Assembly (NCBI GenBank): GCA_001795335.1
Contig: MGOK01000121.1
Location: forward strand, 8,527 to 18,769
Source: Chloroflexi bacterium RBG_19FT_COMBO_55_16
GTDB lineage: Bacteria; Chloroflexota; Anaerolineae; Anaerolineales; UBA4823
DNA length: 10,243 nt
Reading direction: 5' to 3'
Under the pieces are notes generated by a model. That model was not told the DNA's origin, made no database searches, and saw nothing but the letters and a program-made list of their open reading frames with translations. A program made the translations under genes and the position numbers. Of the stretch, positions 1 through 6,426 are shown one piece after another (position 1 is the first letter of the stretch; each line of letters starts with the position of its first letter).

Positions 1-180
1 GCGAGTTGGCTTGGCCGTATGCGGGTGTTACCTTGCACCTGCACGGGTTTACCGCCGAAGAGATCCTCCTCGAGCGTAGAAAGGTCTCCCTCCATCAAGG
101 AAGAGTAGAGACCGGACAGTTTGCCCGCCTGCGCATTCCTGGTTGATGGCCGCTTTCAGCTCATTGGTGAAACCTTTCAT
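1..180 (-). pseudogene. Start of an unrecognised leftward gene, apparently frameshifted
   Basis: Read on the minus strand from ATG 178-180, the frame gives MKGFTNELKAAINQ and then runs into low-quality sequence and a TAA at 49-51. Shifting frame by one base at about 138-139 (a CC pair on the plus strand) gives natural-looking protein to the window edge, including AQAGKLSGLYSSLMEGDL and then LEEDLFGGKPVQVQGNTRI. That second frame has a stop just upstream and no good start of its own before the internal TTG-ATG. The simplest reading is one coding region with a single extra base, either a real mutation or an assembly error. A CATAAT hexamer (minus strand, 203-208) could be its -10, giving a short leader without a Shine-Dalgarno. 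I do not recognise the family. The gene continues outside the window. Confidence 0.4.
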
Positions 181-269
181 CTATCAACAAGTTTGGGGTA
201 GAATTATGTCCCCTTCGGCATTCCTCAGAGAAGTATTGGTTTAGCTTGAACCCCCGCGGAGATGAGGCC

Positions 270-812
270 ATGGTTTTTCGTCCCCAGAACCCCAATCGCA
301 ATCCAATGCGTCCCGTCCAAGAATTGTTGTCGAGAGCGAATAATCTCCTCGCCGCTGGACAGCCACAAGAGGCCGCGCCGCTCTTCGCCCAGCTTGCGCA
401 AATGATGGAAGAAAGAGGCAATGCGATCCGCGCAGCCAACCTGCACGCCCGTGCTGCGCACGCTTATGCCGACAGCCGCGATCCGTCTTCAGCATTGAGC
501 GAATCTCGCCGCGCATTAACTCAATTCATCCAGTTAGACCTGCGCGACCGGACACCGATCTTTTATACGAATATCATGCGTAAATTAAATACCAGGGGGA
601 TGAAAGCTGCCGCGGATAACCTGAAAGGTGAGTTCGAAGGAAAAGTAGGACCGCTCATTCCCCAAGCGGTATCGACGCTTGCGCAAAGTAGACACCTACC
701 CGAGATGTGTCCTCATTGCGGTGCTCCGATCATCAGCACCGAGATCGAATGGATCGATGAGCGTAGCGCCGTGTGCAGCTATTGCGGGAACGTGATCTTA
801 ACCGAAGCCTAA
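270..812 (+). CDS. Hypothetical helical (TPR-like) protein with C-terminal zinc ribbon
   Basis: A 180-residue protein. ATG 270 is preferred over the in-frame TTG at 246 because GGAG lies eight bases before it (258-261). Residues 15-95 are Ala-, Leu- and Arg-rich helices with the spacing of tetratricopeptide-like pairs (AAGQPQEAAPLFAQLAQ, then RAANLHARAAHAYADS). The C-terminus holds two Cys pairs, CPHC at 147-150 and CSYC at 169-172, which form a classic zinc ribbon. No signal peptide or membrane segment is visible, so it should be cytoplasmic. No catalytic motif is visible; a scaffold or protein-binding role is a guess from the architecture. It sits 54 bases before the aminotransferase on the same strand and may be co-transcribed with it. 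The exact family is not recognised. Confidence 0.85.
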   Translation: MVFRPQNPNRNPMRPVQELLSRANNLLAAGQPQEAAPLFAQLAQMMEERGNAIRAANLHARAAHAYADSRDPSSALSESRRALTQFIQLDLRDRTPIFYTNIMRKLNTRGMKAAADNLKGEFEGKVGPLIPQAVSTLAQSRHLPEMCPHCGAPIISTEIEWIDERSAVCSYCGNVILTEA

Positions 813-866
813 ACCGTCCCTGTTTTAAGAGATCCATCAATCCTTACATGAAAAAAGAATCCAGAT

Positions 867-1979
867 ATGCTACTCAACCAATTTAAACTAGAAAGGTACT
901 TCGCTGAATACGAGTTCAAGGTGAAGTATCTGCTAAGCCCCTCGGACTGCGAAAGCCTCTCGCTGAGCGAATTATTGCAGATGGCTGATGCAGATAGCTT
1001 AAAGCTCTGGGAGGAGTTGAGGCTGGGGTACACCGAGTCACAGGGCCATCCAGATTTACGCGCCCAGGTCGCTCGTCTGTATCCACGCCTCTCGCCGGAC
1101 GGGGTTATGATTGCCGTCCCGGAAGAAGCGATCTTCATCGCCATGTACACGCTGCTCAATCCAGGCGATCAAGTCATCGCCGTCTTTCCAGCCTACCAAT
1201 CACTGTACGAAATCGCCCGCGCCATCGGCTGCGAGGTAACTCCCTGGAGGTTCGAATTAGGCGCGCACGGGTGGTGGCTTGACTTCGACTATTTGACAAG
1301 CAATATTACTGACCGCACCCGGCTGATCGTCTTGAACTTCCCTCACAATCCAACCGGTTATTTGCCTACTCATTCTGAGCTGGAGCGGATCATCGAGCTT
1401 GCTCGCAAGCGAGGTATTTACATCTTCTCTGATGAGATGTACCGGCTGTTGGAATATGAGCCAGACAGGCGACTGTCGCCAGTCTGCTCAATCTACGAGC
1501 GGGGAATTTCGCTTTCGGGACTTTCCAAGACATTTGCCCTGCCCGGGCTGCGCCTTGGTTGGTTAGCCACGCAAGACCAGGCTTTGCTAGATCGTTGGCT
1601 GGCCTTCAAAGACTACACCACCATCTGCCACAGCGCGCCGAGCGAGGTCTTGGGCCTCATGGCCTTGCGGGCAAAAGAGGCGATCATTCACCGTAACCTG
1701 GGGATCGTCCAGGAAAACTTGAAGGCTGCCGAGCGGTTCTTCGCTGAACACCAGGATCTGTTCACCTGGATCAGGCCAACCGCTGGCTCGGTTGCCTTCC
1801 CACAATGGGCAGGCAGCACTCCGGTGGAATCATTTTGCCAGAGCGTGCTGGATCAGGCAGGGGTGATGGTTGTGCCAGGCAGCATCTTCGACTTTCCAGG
1901 CAACCACTTCCGAGTAGGCCTGGGACGCAAGAACCTTCCAGTCGTACTGGAGCGAGTCAGCGATTATTTGGGAAAATAA
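867..1979 (+). CDS. PLP-dependent aminotransferase, class I/II (fold type I)
   Basis: A 370-residue enzyme, slightly shorter than the usual 380-400. Fold-type I landmarks are in order: NFPHNPTGY with the cofactor Asn161, SDEMYR with Asp189 (pyridine nitrogen) and Tyr192, SGLSKTFALPGLRLGWL with the Schiff-base Lys221 and phosphate-binding Arg229, and FRVGLGR with Arg349, which in this family binds the substrate alpha-carboxylate. The enzyme should move an amino group between an amino acid and a 2-oxo acid. The substrate cannot be read from sequence; the short N-terminus and overall look recall the branch containing capreomycidine synthase-like and other unassigned aminotransferases. ATG 867 has no clear Shine-Dalgarno, but an earlier ATG at 848 is out of frame and soon stops. 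It lies 234 bases before the AOR gene, so an amino-acid to aldehyde to acid route is possible but unproven. Confidence 0.93.
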   Translation: MLLNQFKLERYFAEYEFKVKYLLSPSDCESLSLSELLQMADADSLKLWEELRLGYTESQGHPDLRAQVARLYPRLSPDGVMIAVPEEAIFIAMYTLLNPGDQVIAVFPAYQSLYEIARAIGCEVTPWRFELGAHGWWLDFDYLTSNITDRTRLIVLNFPHNPTGYLPTHSELERIIELARKRGIYIFSDEMYRLLEYEPDRRLSPVCSIYERGISLSGLSKTFALPGLRLGWLATQDQALLDRWLAFKDYTTICHSAPSEVLGLMALRAKEAIIHRNLGIVQENLKAAERFFAEHQDLFTWIRPTAGSVAFPQWAGSTPVESFCQSVLDQAGVMVVPGSIFDFPGNHFRVGLGRKNLPVVLERVSDYLGK

Positions 1980-2084
1980 ATCGAATCCAAGTTATGTTAG
2001 AGCGCAACGAAATATATTACTTAAGTCACTTGTAATTCAGAAGTATTTGATATACAAAGTTAAAGCAATCCACCGTCGCTCTCA

Positions 2085-2112
2085 TTGACAATTATTCGAT
2101 CGTCTATATGAC
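2085..2112 (+). promoter_or_regulatory. Possible promoter for the AOR gene
   Basis: A perfect TTGACA at 2085-2090 is followed 16 bases later by TATGAC (2107-2112), a moderate -10; CTATAT or TATATG (2104-2110) are better hexamers but at a short spacing. The gap 1980-2213 holds no other gene. Two Shine-Dalgarno-like AGGAGG blocks occur: the one at 2203-2208 serves the AOR start at 2214, while the one at 2131-2136 has no usable start codon after it. No molybdenum-cofactor-type riboswitch was recognised. Confidence 0.4.
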
Positions 2113-2122
2113 TGATTCAGTC
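2110..2122. promoter_or_regulatory. Dyad (possible operator) in the AOR leader
   Basis: GACTGA-T-TCAGTC is a 6+6 base inverted repeat with a single central base. It overlaps the end of the proposed -10 and the expected transcription start, where a dimeric repressor would block initiation. The arms are too close to form an RNA hairpin, which favours a DNA-binding site. No matching regulator gene is in the window. Confidence 0.35.
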
Positions 2123-2213
2123 TCAAGGAAAGGAGGATATTCCCGGCAGAATTGATATAAACGGTTGACTCGATCAGCAATATTCTGGCCAACCTAGAGA
2201 AAAGGAGGCAAAG

Positions 2214-4040
2214 ATGACACTCGGAGGATATGCCGATAATATTGCCAGGATTAACCTGACAGATGGTAAGGTGACTTACGAAGCCATACCAGAAGATTGG
2301 AAGCGGAAGTACATCGGTGGCCGTGGGCTAGGTGTAAAGTATGCCTTTGAGAACGGACCGCTGGTCGATCCACTCTCTCCAGATAATATTCTATGTTTCA
2401 TGAATGGACCGCTAACCGGCACGGAGGTGAACCTTAGTGGCCGAATGGCTATTGTAACGAAGAGTCCACAAACCAATACGATCACTGACAGCCACCATGG
2501 AGGGTGGTCGGCAGCGCGTCTGCGCTGGGCAGGCTTTGATGGCCTGATCTTCAAAGGCAAGGCGCCAAAAGCTGTCTATGCTTTCGTAACAGAAGGGAAG
2601 GTCGAGATCCTGGATGCATCGGAACTGTGGGGCAAAGGCGTGCATGAGACGATCAAGTTCTTCCAGGCGAAATATGGTGAGAAAGACCTGAGTGTGATTG
2701 CTATTGGACAGGCGGGTGAGAAACTAAATCTCTTTGCCAATTGGATGAATGAGCATGACCGCTCCAGTGGGCGCGGAGGCACGGGATGCGTGGGCGGAAG
2801 CAAACAGCTTAAAGCAATTGTGATCAAAGCTGAAAAGAAGATGCCCAAGGCAGTCAACAAAGAGCTTTGGAAAGACGCGCATGCCAAGGCTCTGGAAGAG
2901 TTGAGTGACCCGCGTGTCGTAACCTCGCCGCGTAAAGGTGGATTGTCGGTATTTGGCACGAATGTCTTGATGAACATGGTTAACGTAATTGGCGGGATGC
3001 CTACGAACAACTCACAAACCACCTTTTTCCCAGACCATGAAGCGATTAGTGGCGAGCGGGTGAAAGAAACGATCCTGGTGGATGATCCCACCTGTCATGC
3101 CTGTCCGGTTGCTTGCAAGAAGGAAGTGGAGGTAAAGGACGGCCCATTTGCTGGCCTGCGCATGGAGAGCTTCGAGTATGAGCCGGCCTGGGCGGTGGGC
3201 GCCAATTGCGGCAATGATTATGCTCCCGGAGTGGCCAAGGTCATTGATCAATGCAACGATTACGGCATGGACGCGATCGAAACTGGCAATGTACTCTCAA
3301 TGTACATGGAAGCTACTGAGAAGGGTTATCTCGATGGTGATGATGGGCTGGCATGGGGGGACTATATGGGCATGGTGGCACTGGTCGATAAGATCGGTAT
3401 GCGTCAGGGGATTGGAGACCTCCTGGCTCAGGGTACAGAGAGAGCTGCCAAGCATTTCGGTCATCCTGAGATTGCCATGACGGTGAAGGGTATGGCAATC
3501 CCGGCGTATGACCCGCGTGGAATCAAAGGGATGGGCCTCGGTTATGCAACCAGTAACCGTGGCGCCTGTCACTTAAGAGCTTATACTCCAGCTGCTGAAG
3601 TGATCGGAAATGTGCTTGGTCCATCAACCATCACCGATCCAATAGAATGGAAAGGCAAAGGCAAATTAGTCGTTATTTTCCAGCATGTTCATACCGTCAC
3701 AGACTGTCTGGATGTGTGCAAATTTGCTACTTTTGCCGAATCACTGGATACATTCGCGGCCCAGTTTGCAGCTGTCACTGGCATGGAAGCCGACGCGGCT
3801 TATTTGCTTAAAGTTGGCGAACGCGTCTGGAACCTGGAGCGATATTACAATAACTTGAACGGTTTTCGGGAAGGGAGTGATTATCTTCCTGAGCGCTTCC
3901 TGAGTGAACCAGCCACAGGACCAGGATCTACTGGTCAGGTGTGCGAGCTTGACTTAATGCTGGAAGAATACTATCAGGAGCGGGGTTGGGTCAATGGAGT
4001 TGTCACGGAGAAGAAGCTGGTAGAATTAGAGATTGTTTAG
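2214..4040 (+). CDS. Aldehyde:ferredoxin oxidoreductase family tungstopterin enzyme
   Basis: A 608-residue protein, the normal length for the AOR family, which oxidises aldehydes to acids with a bis-pterin tungsten centre and passes electrons to ferredoxin in the cytoplasm. The N-terminal pterin-binding domain shows GGRGLGVKYAF (36-45) and NLSGRMAIVTKSPQ (73-86). Three [4Fe-4S] ligands are Cys294, Cys297 and Cys301 (CHACPVAC), and the fourth is Cys502 in DCLDVCKF, where family members usually have DxxGLCKF. The other pterin motif, NDYGMD, is at 348-353, and DPRGIKGMGLGYATSNRGAC is at 433-452. AGGAGG at 2203-2208, five bases before the ATG, fixes the start. Exact substrate (aliphatic, aromatic, glyceraldehyde-3-phosphate or other) cannot be assigned. 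Nearby MoaD-like genes fit tungstopterin supply. It ends at a strong shared terminator. Confidence 0.96.
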   Translation: MTLGGYADNIARINLTDGKVTYEAIPEDWKRKYIGGRGLGVKYAFENGPLVDPLSPDNILCFMNGPLTGTEVNLSGRMAIVTKSPQTNTITDSHHGGWSAARLRWAGFDGLIFKGKAPKAVYAFVTEGKVEILDASELWGKGVHETIKFFQAKYGEKDLSVIAIGQAGEKLNLFANWMNEHDRSSGRGGTGCVGGSKQLKAIVIKAEKKMPKAVNKELWKDAHAKALEELSDPRVVTSPRKGGLSVFGTNVLMNMVNVIGGMPTNNSQTTFFPDHEAISGERVKETILVDDPTCHACPVACKKEVEVKDGPFAGLRMESFEYEPAWAVGANCGNDYAPGVAKVIDQCNDYGMDAIETGNVLSMYMEATEKGYLDGDDGLAWGDYMGMVALVDKIGMRQGIGDLLAQGTERAAKHFGHPEIAMTVKGMAIPAYDPRGIKGMGLGYATSNRGACHLRAYTPAAEVIGNVLGPSTITDPIEWKGKGKLVVIFQHVHTVTDCLDVCKFATFAESLDTFAAQFAAVTGMEADAAYLLKVGERVWNLERYYNNLNGFREGSDYLPERFLSEPATGPGSTGQVCELDLMLEEYYQERGWVNGVVTEKKLVELEIV

Positions 4041-4041
4041 A

Positions 4042-4081
4042 AAAAAGGTCGGGTAAGCTTGATCGCCTACCCGACCTTTTT
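4042..4081. terminator. Bidirectional intrinsic terminator between AOR and MoaD genes
   Basis: A perfect 14-base inverted repeat, AAAAAGGTCGGGTA (4042-4055) and its complement (4068-4081), with a 12-base loop. A-tract and T-tract flank the GC-rich core on both sides, so it can stop transcription from both convergent genes. It begins one base after the AOR stop codon and ends just before the MoaD stop codon at 4084. Confidence 0.93.
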
Positions 4082-4083
4082 AG

Positions 4084-4362
4084 CTAACCACCGCCTACAG
4101 GTGGAAAAATCGAGATTGTATCGTTTGGCTCCAGGATGGTATCTAATCCCCCATCCAGGATGGAGCTGTCACGTCCATTCACAAAAATGTGAATGTGTCC
4201 GTGAAGATATCCCTGAGAATCGAGCATCTCGGCGCGCAAAGCGGGAATTTGTCTGACAATTTCAGCAATGAGCTGGCGTACTGTGCTACCTGGCAGCAGT
4301 GGAAATTCTACCTGTCGGCTGCCGACTATCTCCCGCAGAGTTGCATAAAAATTCACGACCAT
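4084..4362 (-). CDS. moaD: MoaD/ThiS-family ubiquitin-like sulfur carrier
   Basis: A 92-residue beta-grasp protein. The N-terminal strand MVVNFYATLREIVG, the helix STVRQLIAEIV, the strand HIHIFVNGRD and the end DTISIFPPVGGG match the MoaD family closely. The C-terminal Gly-Gly is the site that is adenylated and thiocarboxylated by a MoeB-type E1 so that sulfur can be inserted into molybdopterin. Next to an AOR gene, its natural role is the dithiolene sulfur of tungstopterin. Archaeal-type MoaD relatives can also act as protein modifiers, and the longer insert at about 45-60 resembles that group, so the symbol is provisional. GGGAGG lies about nine bases before the ATG. It is convergent with the AOR and so has its own promoter. 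No MoaE is in the window. Confidence 0.92.
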   Translation of the reverse strand: MVVNFYATLREIVGSRQVEFPLLPGSTVRQLIAEIVRQIPALRAEMLDSQGYLHGHIHIFVNGRDSSILDGGLDTILEPNDTISIFPPVGGG

Positions 4363-4408
4363 CTTCCTAATCCTCCCACTTTAACAGCAAACTAAATCCT
4401 TCTTGAAT

Positions 4409-4418
4409 GGAAATTTCC
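4409..4418. promoter_or_regulatory. Perfect 10-base palindrome in the MoaD leader
   Basis: GGAAATTTCC lies between the proposed transcription start (near 4433, minus strand) and the MoaD start codon at 4362. It could be an operator. A palindrome this short and AT-rich can also arise by chance. Confidence 0.2.
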
Positions 4419-4439
4419 GCTTAGCATGCCAACAATCCT

Positions 4440-4469
4440 ATCTTACAACAATCATCTTCTATAAGTCAA
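4440..4469 (-). promoter_or_regulatory. Sigma70-type promoter for the MoaD-like gene
   Basis: On the minus strand TTGACT (4464-4469) is followed after 18 bases by TAAGAT (4440-4445). Transcription would start near 4433 and give a leader of about 70 bases before the ATG at 4362. It overlaps the region upstream of the divergent gene at 4536. Confidence 0.5.
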
Positions 4470-4535
4470 GGATTTCTCTCTGAACAAGATCCGCAAGCAA
4501 CGCTCAAACTACTTTTCAATGAGGAAGCGGACTAT

Positions 4536-4799
4536 ATGATCGATGACCTGCTAACCTGCTTACAAATGCCCAGCGAAGCGCGCCGTATCACCTTTATTAA
4601 CGGGGAGTTGAGCGCAATGCCCGGCTTGCAGCCTGACCTTGCCCACCCCCTCCAAGATGGCGACCGAGTGGCTTTCTTTCACCTGCAGGCGATGTGGCCT
4701 TTTCAATACCGGTTCGGTATCGCGATGGGCGATGAATTGTCCAAGGAGATGGGGGCTAGAAAAGACCAGGGCTTGCGCCACGCCTACGAGAGCGAGTGA
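4536..4799 (+). CDS. Divergent beta-grasp (MoaD/ThiS-like) protein without Gly-Gly tail
   Basis: From ATG 4536 the product is 87 residues. YMIDDLLTCLQMP, ITFINGEL and HPLQDGDRVAFF match the helix, middle strand and final DGDxVxxF strand of MoaD/ThiS proteins. Instead of ending in Gly-Gly it continues with MWPFQYRFGIAMGDELSKEM and a charged tail ending AYESE, so it cannot be a normal sulfur carrier. The first beta strand is missing from this start. The frame stays open upstream to 4425 with plausible sequence (ATLKLLFNEEAD) but no start codon; ATG 4426 in another frame encodes MPTILSYNNHLL, which resembles the missing strand, so the true start may be 4426 with a frameshift near 4460. GAGG at 4521-4524, eleven bases before ATG 4536, is a weak ribosome site. 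Its place beside AOR and MoaD suggests a tungsten-enzyme accessory role, by inference only. Confidence 0.6.
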   Translation: MIDDLLTCLQMPSEARRITFINGELSAMPGLQPDLAHPLQDGDRVAFFHLQAMWPFQYRFGIAMGDELSKEMGARKDQGLRHAYESE

Positions 4800-4824
4800 G
4801 GCGTTCTGGATTGGAGATATATTC

Positions 4825-4849
4825 AATCGGCGCGACGTCGGTTTTTTTT
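4825..4849 (+). terminator. Intrinsic terminator after the second beta-grasp gene
   Basis: AATCGGCG (4825-4832) pairs with CGTCGGTT (4836-4843) around a three-base CGA loop, with two G-U pairs, and runs into eight T residues at 4842-4849. It lies 25 bases after the stop codon. Downstream, 4850-5034 holds no clear gene apart from the promoter at 4999-5028. Confidence 0.65.
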
Positions 4850-4998
4850 GTTGTTTTTGTGGTTTAATATAAGGCTGACCTCAACAAGCACCATTTGTAA
4901 TCCACAAGAATGTAATTTATGGGGGGCCGCTTCTGGGCCACAAGCCGCGCTGGCTGCAACTACAGTTCGACGGAAATCTTACTATCATCAAGCCCTGA

Positions 4999-5028
4999 TT
5001 CACCTGGGCCTTCCGAGCATGCTATAAT
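4999..5028 (+). promoter_or_regulatory. Extended -10 promoter producing a leaderless mRNA
   Basis: TGCTATAAT at 5020-5028 is a perfect extended -10 (TGn plus TATAAT). TTCACC at 4999-5004 is a fair -35 at an 18-base spacing. The ATG of the next gene is at 5035, only six bases after the hexamer, which is where transcription itself should start. No Shine-Dalgarno is present in the gap, so translation is probably leaderless. Confidence 0.75.
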
Positions 5029-5034
5029 CACATT

Positions 5035-5250
5035 ATGGATAAATCATTGGTTAAGGCCTACCGGGACCGGTGGCTGGAGATTAACGAGGTGGAGAAAATC
5101 GAGCGACGAGCGGCCTCGATCGCTCTGCGCTGGCAGCAAACCAACGCGATCTTAGGTCTGGCGATCGGGCTGGGATTACCATTGGAAAGGTCAGACTACC
5201 AGGAAGACCTTGTCCGCCTGCGCTGGGCGAAACTGAAAGGATCTTGGTGA
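5035..5250 (+). CDS. Small helical partner of the nucleotidyltransferase (putative antitoxin)
   Basis: A 71-residue protein that is almost wholly alpha-helical by composition, with alternating charges (VEKIERRAASIALRW) and a hydrophobic patch NAILGLAIGLGLPLE near residues 37-51 that is more likely a buried helix than a membrane span. There is no signal peptide or catalytic motif. The last four bases (GTGA, 5247-5250) overlap the start of the next gene, so the two should be translated together in fixed ratio. Small helical proteins directly ahead of MNT-type nucleotidyltransferases recur in bacterial genomes, usually as an uncharacterised partner. Antitoxin or activity-controlling subunit is inferred from this arrangement. 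The gene is expressed from the leaderless promoter just upstream. Confidence 0.8.
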   Translation: MDKSLVKAYRDRWLEINEVEKIERRAASIALRWQQTNAILGLAIGLGLPLERSDYQEDLVRLRWAKLKGSW

Positions 5251-5831
5251 AAGAACCTCCCGAGAGCGTTACACCTTTGCTCGCTCCTTTGGCTGCTTTA
5301 CAGCGATTGTTGTCTCATTTTGAAGACCGGGGGGTCATTATCGGGGGCGTGGCAGCCAGCCTTTTAGGAAGACCACGCTTAACCGCTGACCTGGATGCAA
5401 TGTTGCTGATTTCTGTGGACGAAGTTCCACTCTTGATCGAGGCTGCACAGGCAGAAGGGCTAGCGCCACGAATAGAAGATGCTGAAGATTTTGCCCGAAA
5501 ACATCGGGTAGTGTTGTTACGCCATACAGAAAGCGGTACGAATATCGATATCTCGCTCGGAATATTACCCTTCGAAGAAGAAATAGTTGTGCGTAGCATA
5601 GTCTTCCGCGTGGCGTCGCTTTCGATCCGCTTACCCACCCCAGAAGACCTGGTCATCCTGAAAGCGGTTGCTCACCGCCCCGTGGATATGATGGACATCC
5701 AGGCGATCATCGAGAGCCACCCCGAGCTGGATCGAGAACGGATTAAGGATTGGGTGGACCAGTTCGCACAGGCACTAGAAATGCCAGAGTTGTGGGATGA
5801 TATTGCAGGATGGTTTCGAACGATGAGATAG
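5247..5831 (+). CDS. Minimal nucleotidyltransferase (AbiEii/MNT-like), putative toxin
   Basis: A 194-residue protein starting at GTG 5247, with AGGA five bases upstream; the in-frame TTG at 5244 is too close to that site. The polymerase-beta type nucleotidyltransferase signature is intact: GG at 33-34 in IIGGVAASLLG, the metal-binding pair D48 and D50 in RLTADLDAML, and a third acidic residue D101 in TNIDISLG. The C-terminal part (TPEDLVILKAVAHRPVDMMD, 131-150) matches the helical segment of AbiEii-type enzymes. Related enzymes transfer NMPs to tRNA or to a partner protein and act as toxins in toxin-antitoxin or phage-defence loci. The donor nucleotide and target here are unknown. It is coupled to the small upstream gene. 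A housekeeping role is possible, but the paired layout favours a toxin-antitoxin module. Confidence 0.88.
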   Translation: MKEPPESVTPLLAPLAALQRLLSHFEDRGVIIGGVAASLLGRPRLTADLDAMLLISVDEVPLLIEAAQAEGLAPRIEDAEDFARKHRVVLLRHTESGTNIDISLGILPFEEEIVVRSIVFRVASLSIRLPTPEDLVILKAVAHRPVDMMDIQAIIESHPELDRERIKDWVDQFAQALEMPELWDDIAGWFRTMR

Positions 5832-5970
5832 AATATCATAACAGGGGGAATATTGAGCATTACTTTTCGGTAAAGTTTGAGATTGCGGTTTAAAATTAAC
5901 GCAAAGTCGGATCGGTGCTAAGACACAACGTCGAACAAAATTATCAGCAAGCTAAATAAAGTAAACCTTC

Positions 5971-6426
5971 ATGAGTGAAATCATCCGTACAGCAAGGGAC
6001 ACAGATTGGGCGAAAATCCTGTCTTTAGCCAACAAAATGCTACCCCTGGCAGAAAAGGAAAACGAGGAATGGTTGCAAAACCGCCAGGGTTTTGACCGGA
6101 TGCGATTTATCCGCCGTCATTATGTCGCCGAAGATAGAACGACCCGGGAATTGGTTGCCTATTGTGCAATCGAAGAGGGTCCAGACAAAGGGGACTACCG
6201 GGTTTTCCTTGTGGTGGTACCTGATATATTTCAGAGGCTTGGAGAACGGATGTACCTGCAGCTCATCCGCGGTTTAAGAGAACTCGGCGCAAAGCTGGCC
6301 TGGGCCCGGGAAGAAATTGGCGATCCAGTCGTAGATTTCCTAAAGGATCATGGCTTTGAAGAAAGCTCCCAATTTACTCTGCCTGACGGGAGAGAGGCAG
6401 TCGTTCTTTCAAAGCAACTATCTTAA
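5971..6426 (+). CDS. GNAT-family N-acetyltransferase-like protein
   Basis: A 151-residue cytoplasmic protein with GNAT-like layout: SEIIRTARDTDWAKILSLAN at the N-terminus (strand 1 and helix 1), the central strand VAYCAIEEG, strand 4 as YRVFLVVVP, the CoA-loop region RLGERMYLQLIRGLRELG, and VVDFLKDHGFEE as the final helix-strand, typical of GNATs. The pyrophosphate-binding Q/RxxGxG/A motif is degenerate (here QRLGER), so acetyl-CoA binding is probable but not certain. The substrate is unknown. There is no clear Shine-Dalgarno ahead of ATG 5971. Its stop codon overlaps the stop of the convergent wall hydrolase by four bases and no terminator separates them. The gap before it (5832-5970) holds nothing recognisable. 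Confidence 0.75.
   Translation: MSEIIRTARDTDWAKILSLANKMLPLAEKENEEWLQNRQGFDRMRFIRRHYVAEDRTTRELVAYCAIEEGPDKGDYRVFLVVVPDIFQRLGERMYLQLIRGLRELGAKLAWAREEIGDPVVDFLKDHGFEESSQFTLPDGREAVVLSKQLS

Noticed and set aside
1980..2213. Molybdenum/tungsten cofactor riboswitch ahead of the AOR gene
   Set aside because: The location is suitable, but I could not find a conserved multi-stem core by eye. A covariance-model search would settle it.
2576..3091. 171-residue minus-strand open frame inside the AOR gene
   Set aside because: No motif is visible, and it lies wholly within the well-supported AOR coding region.
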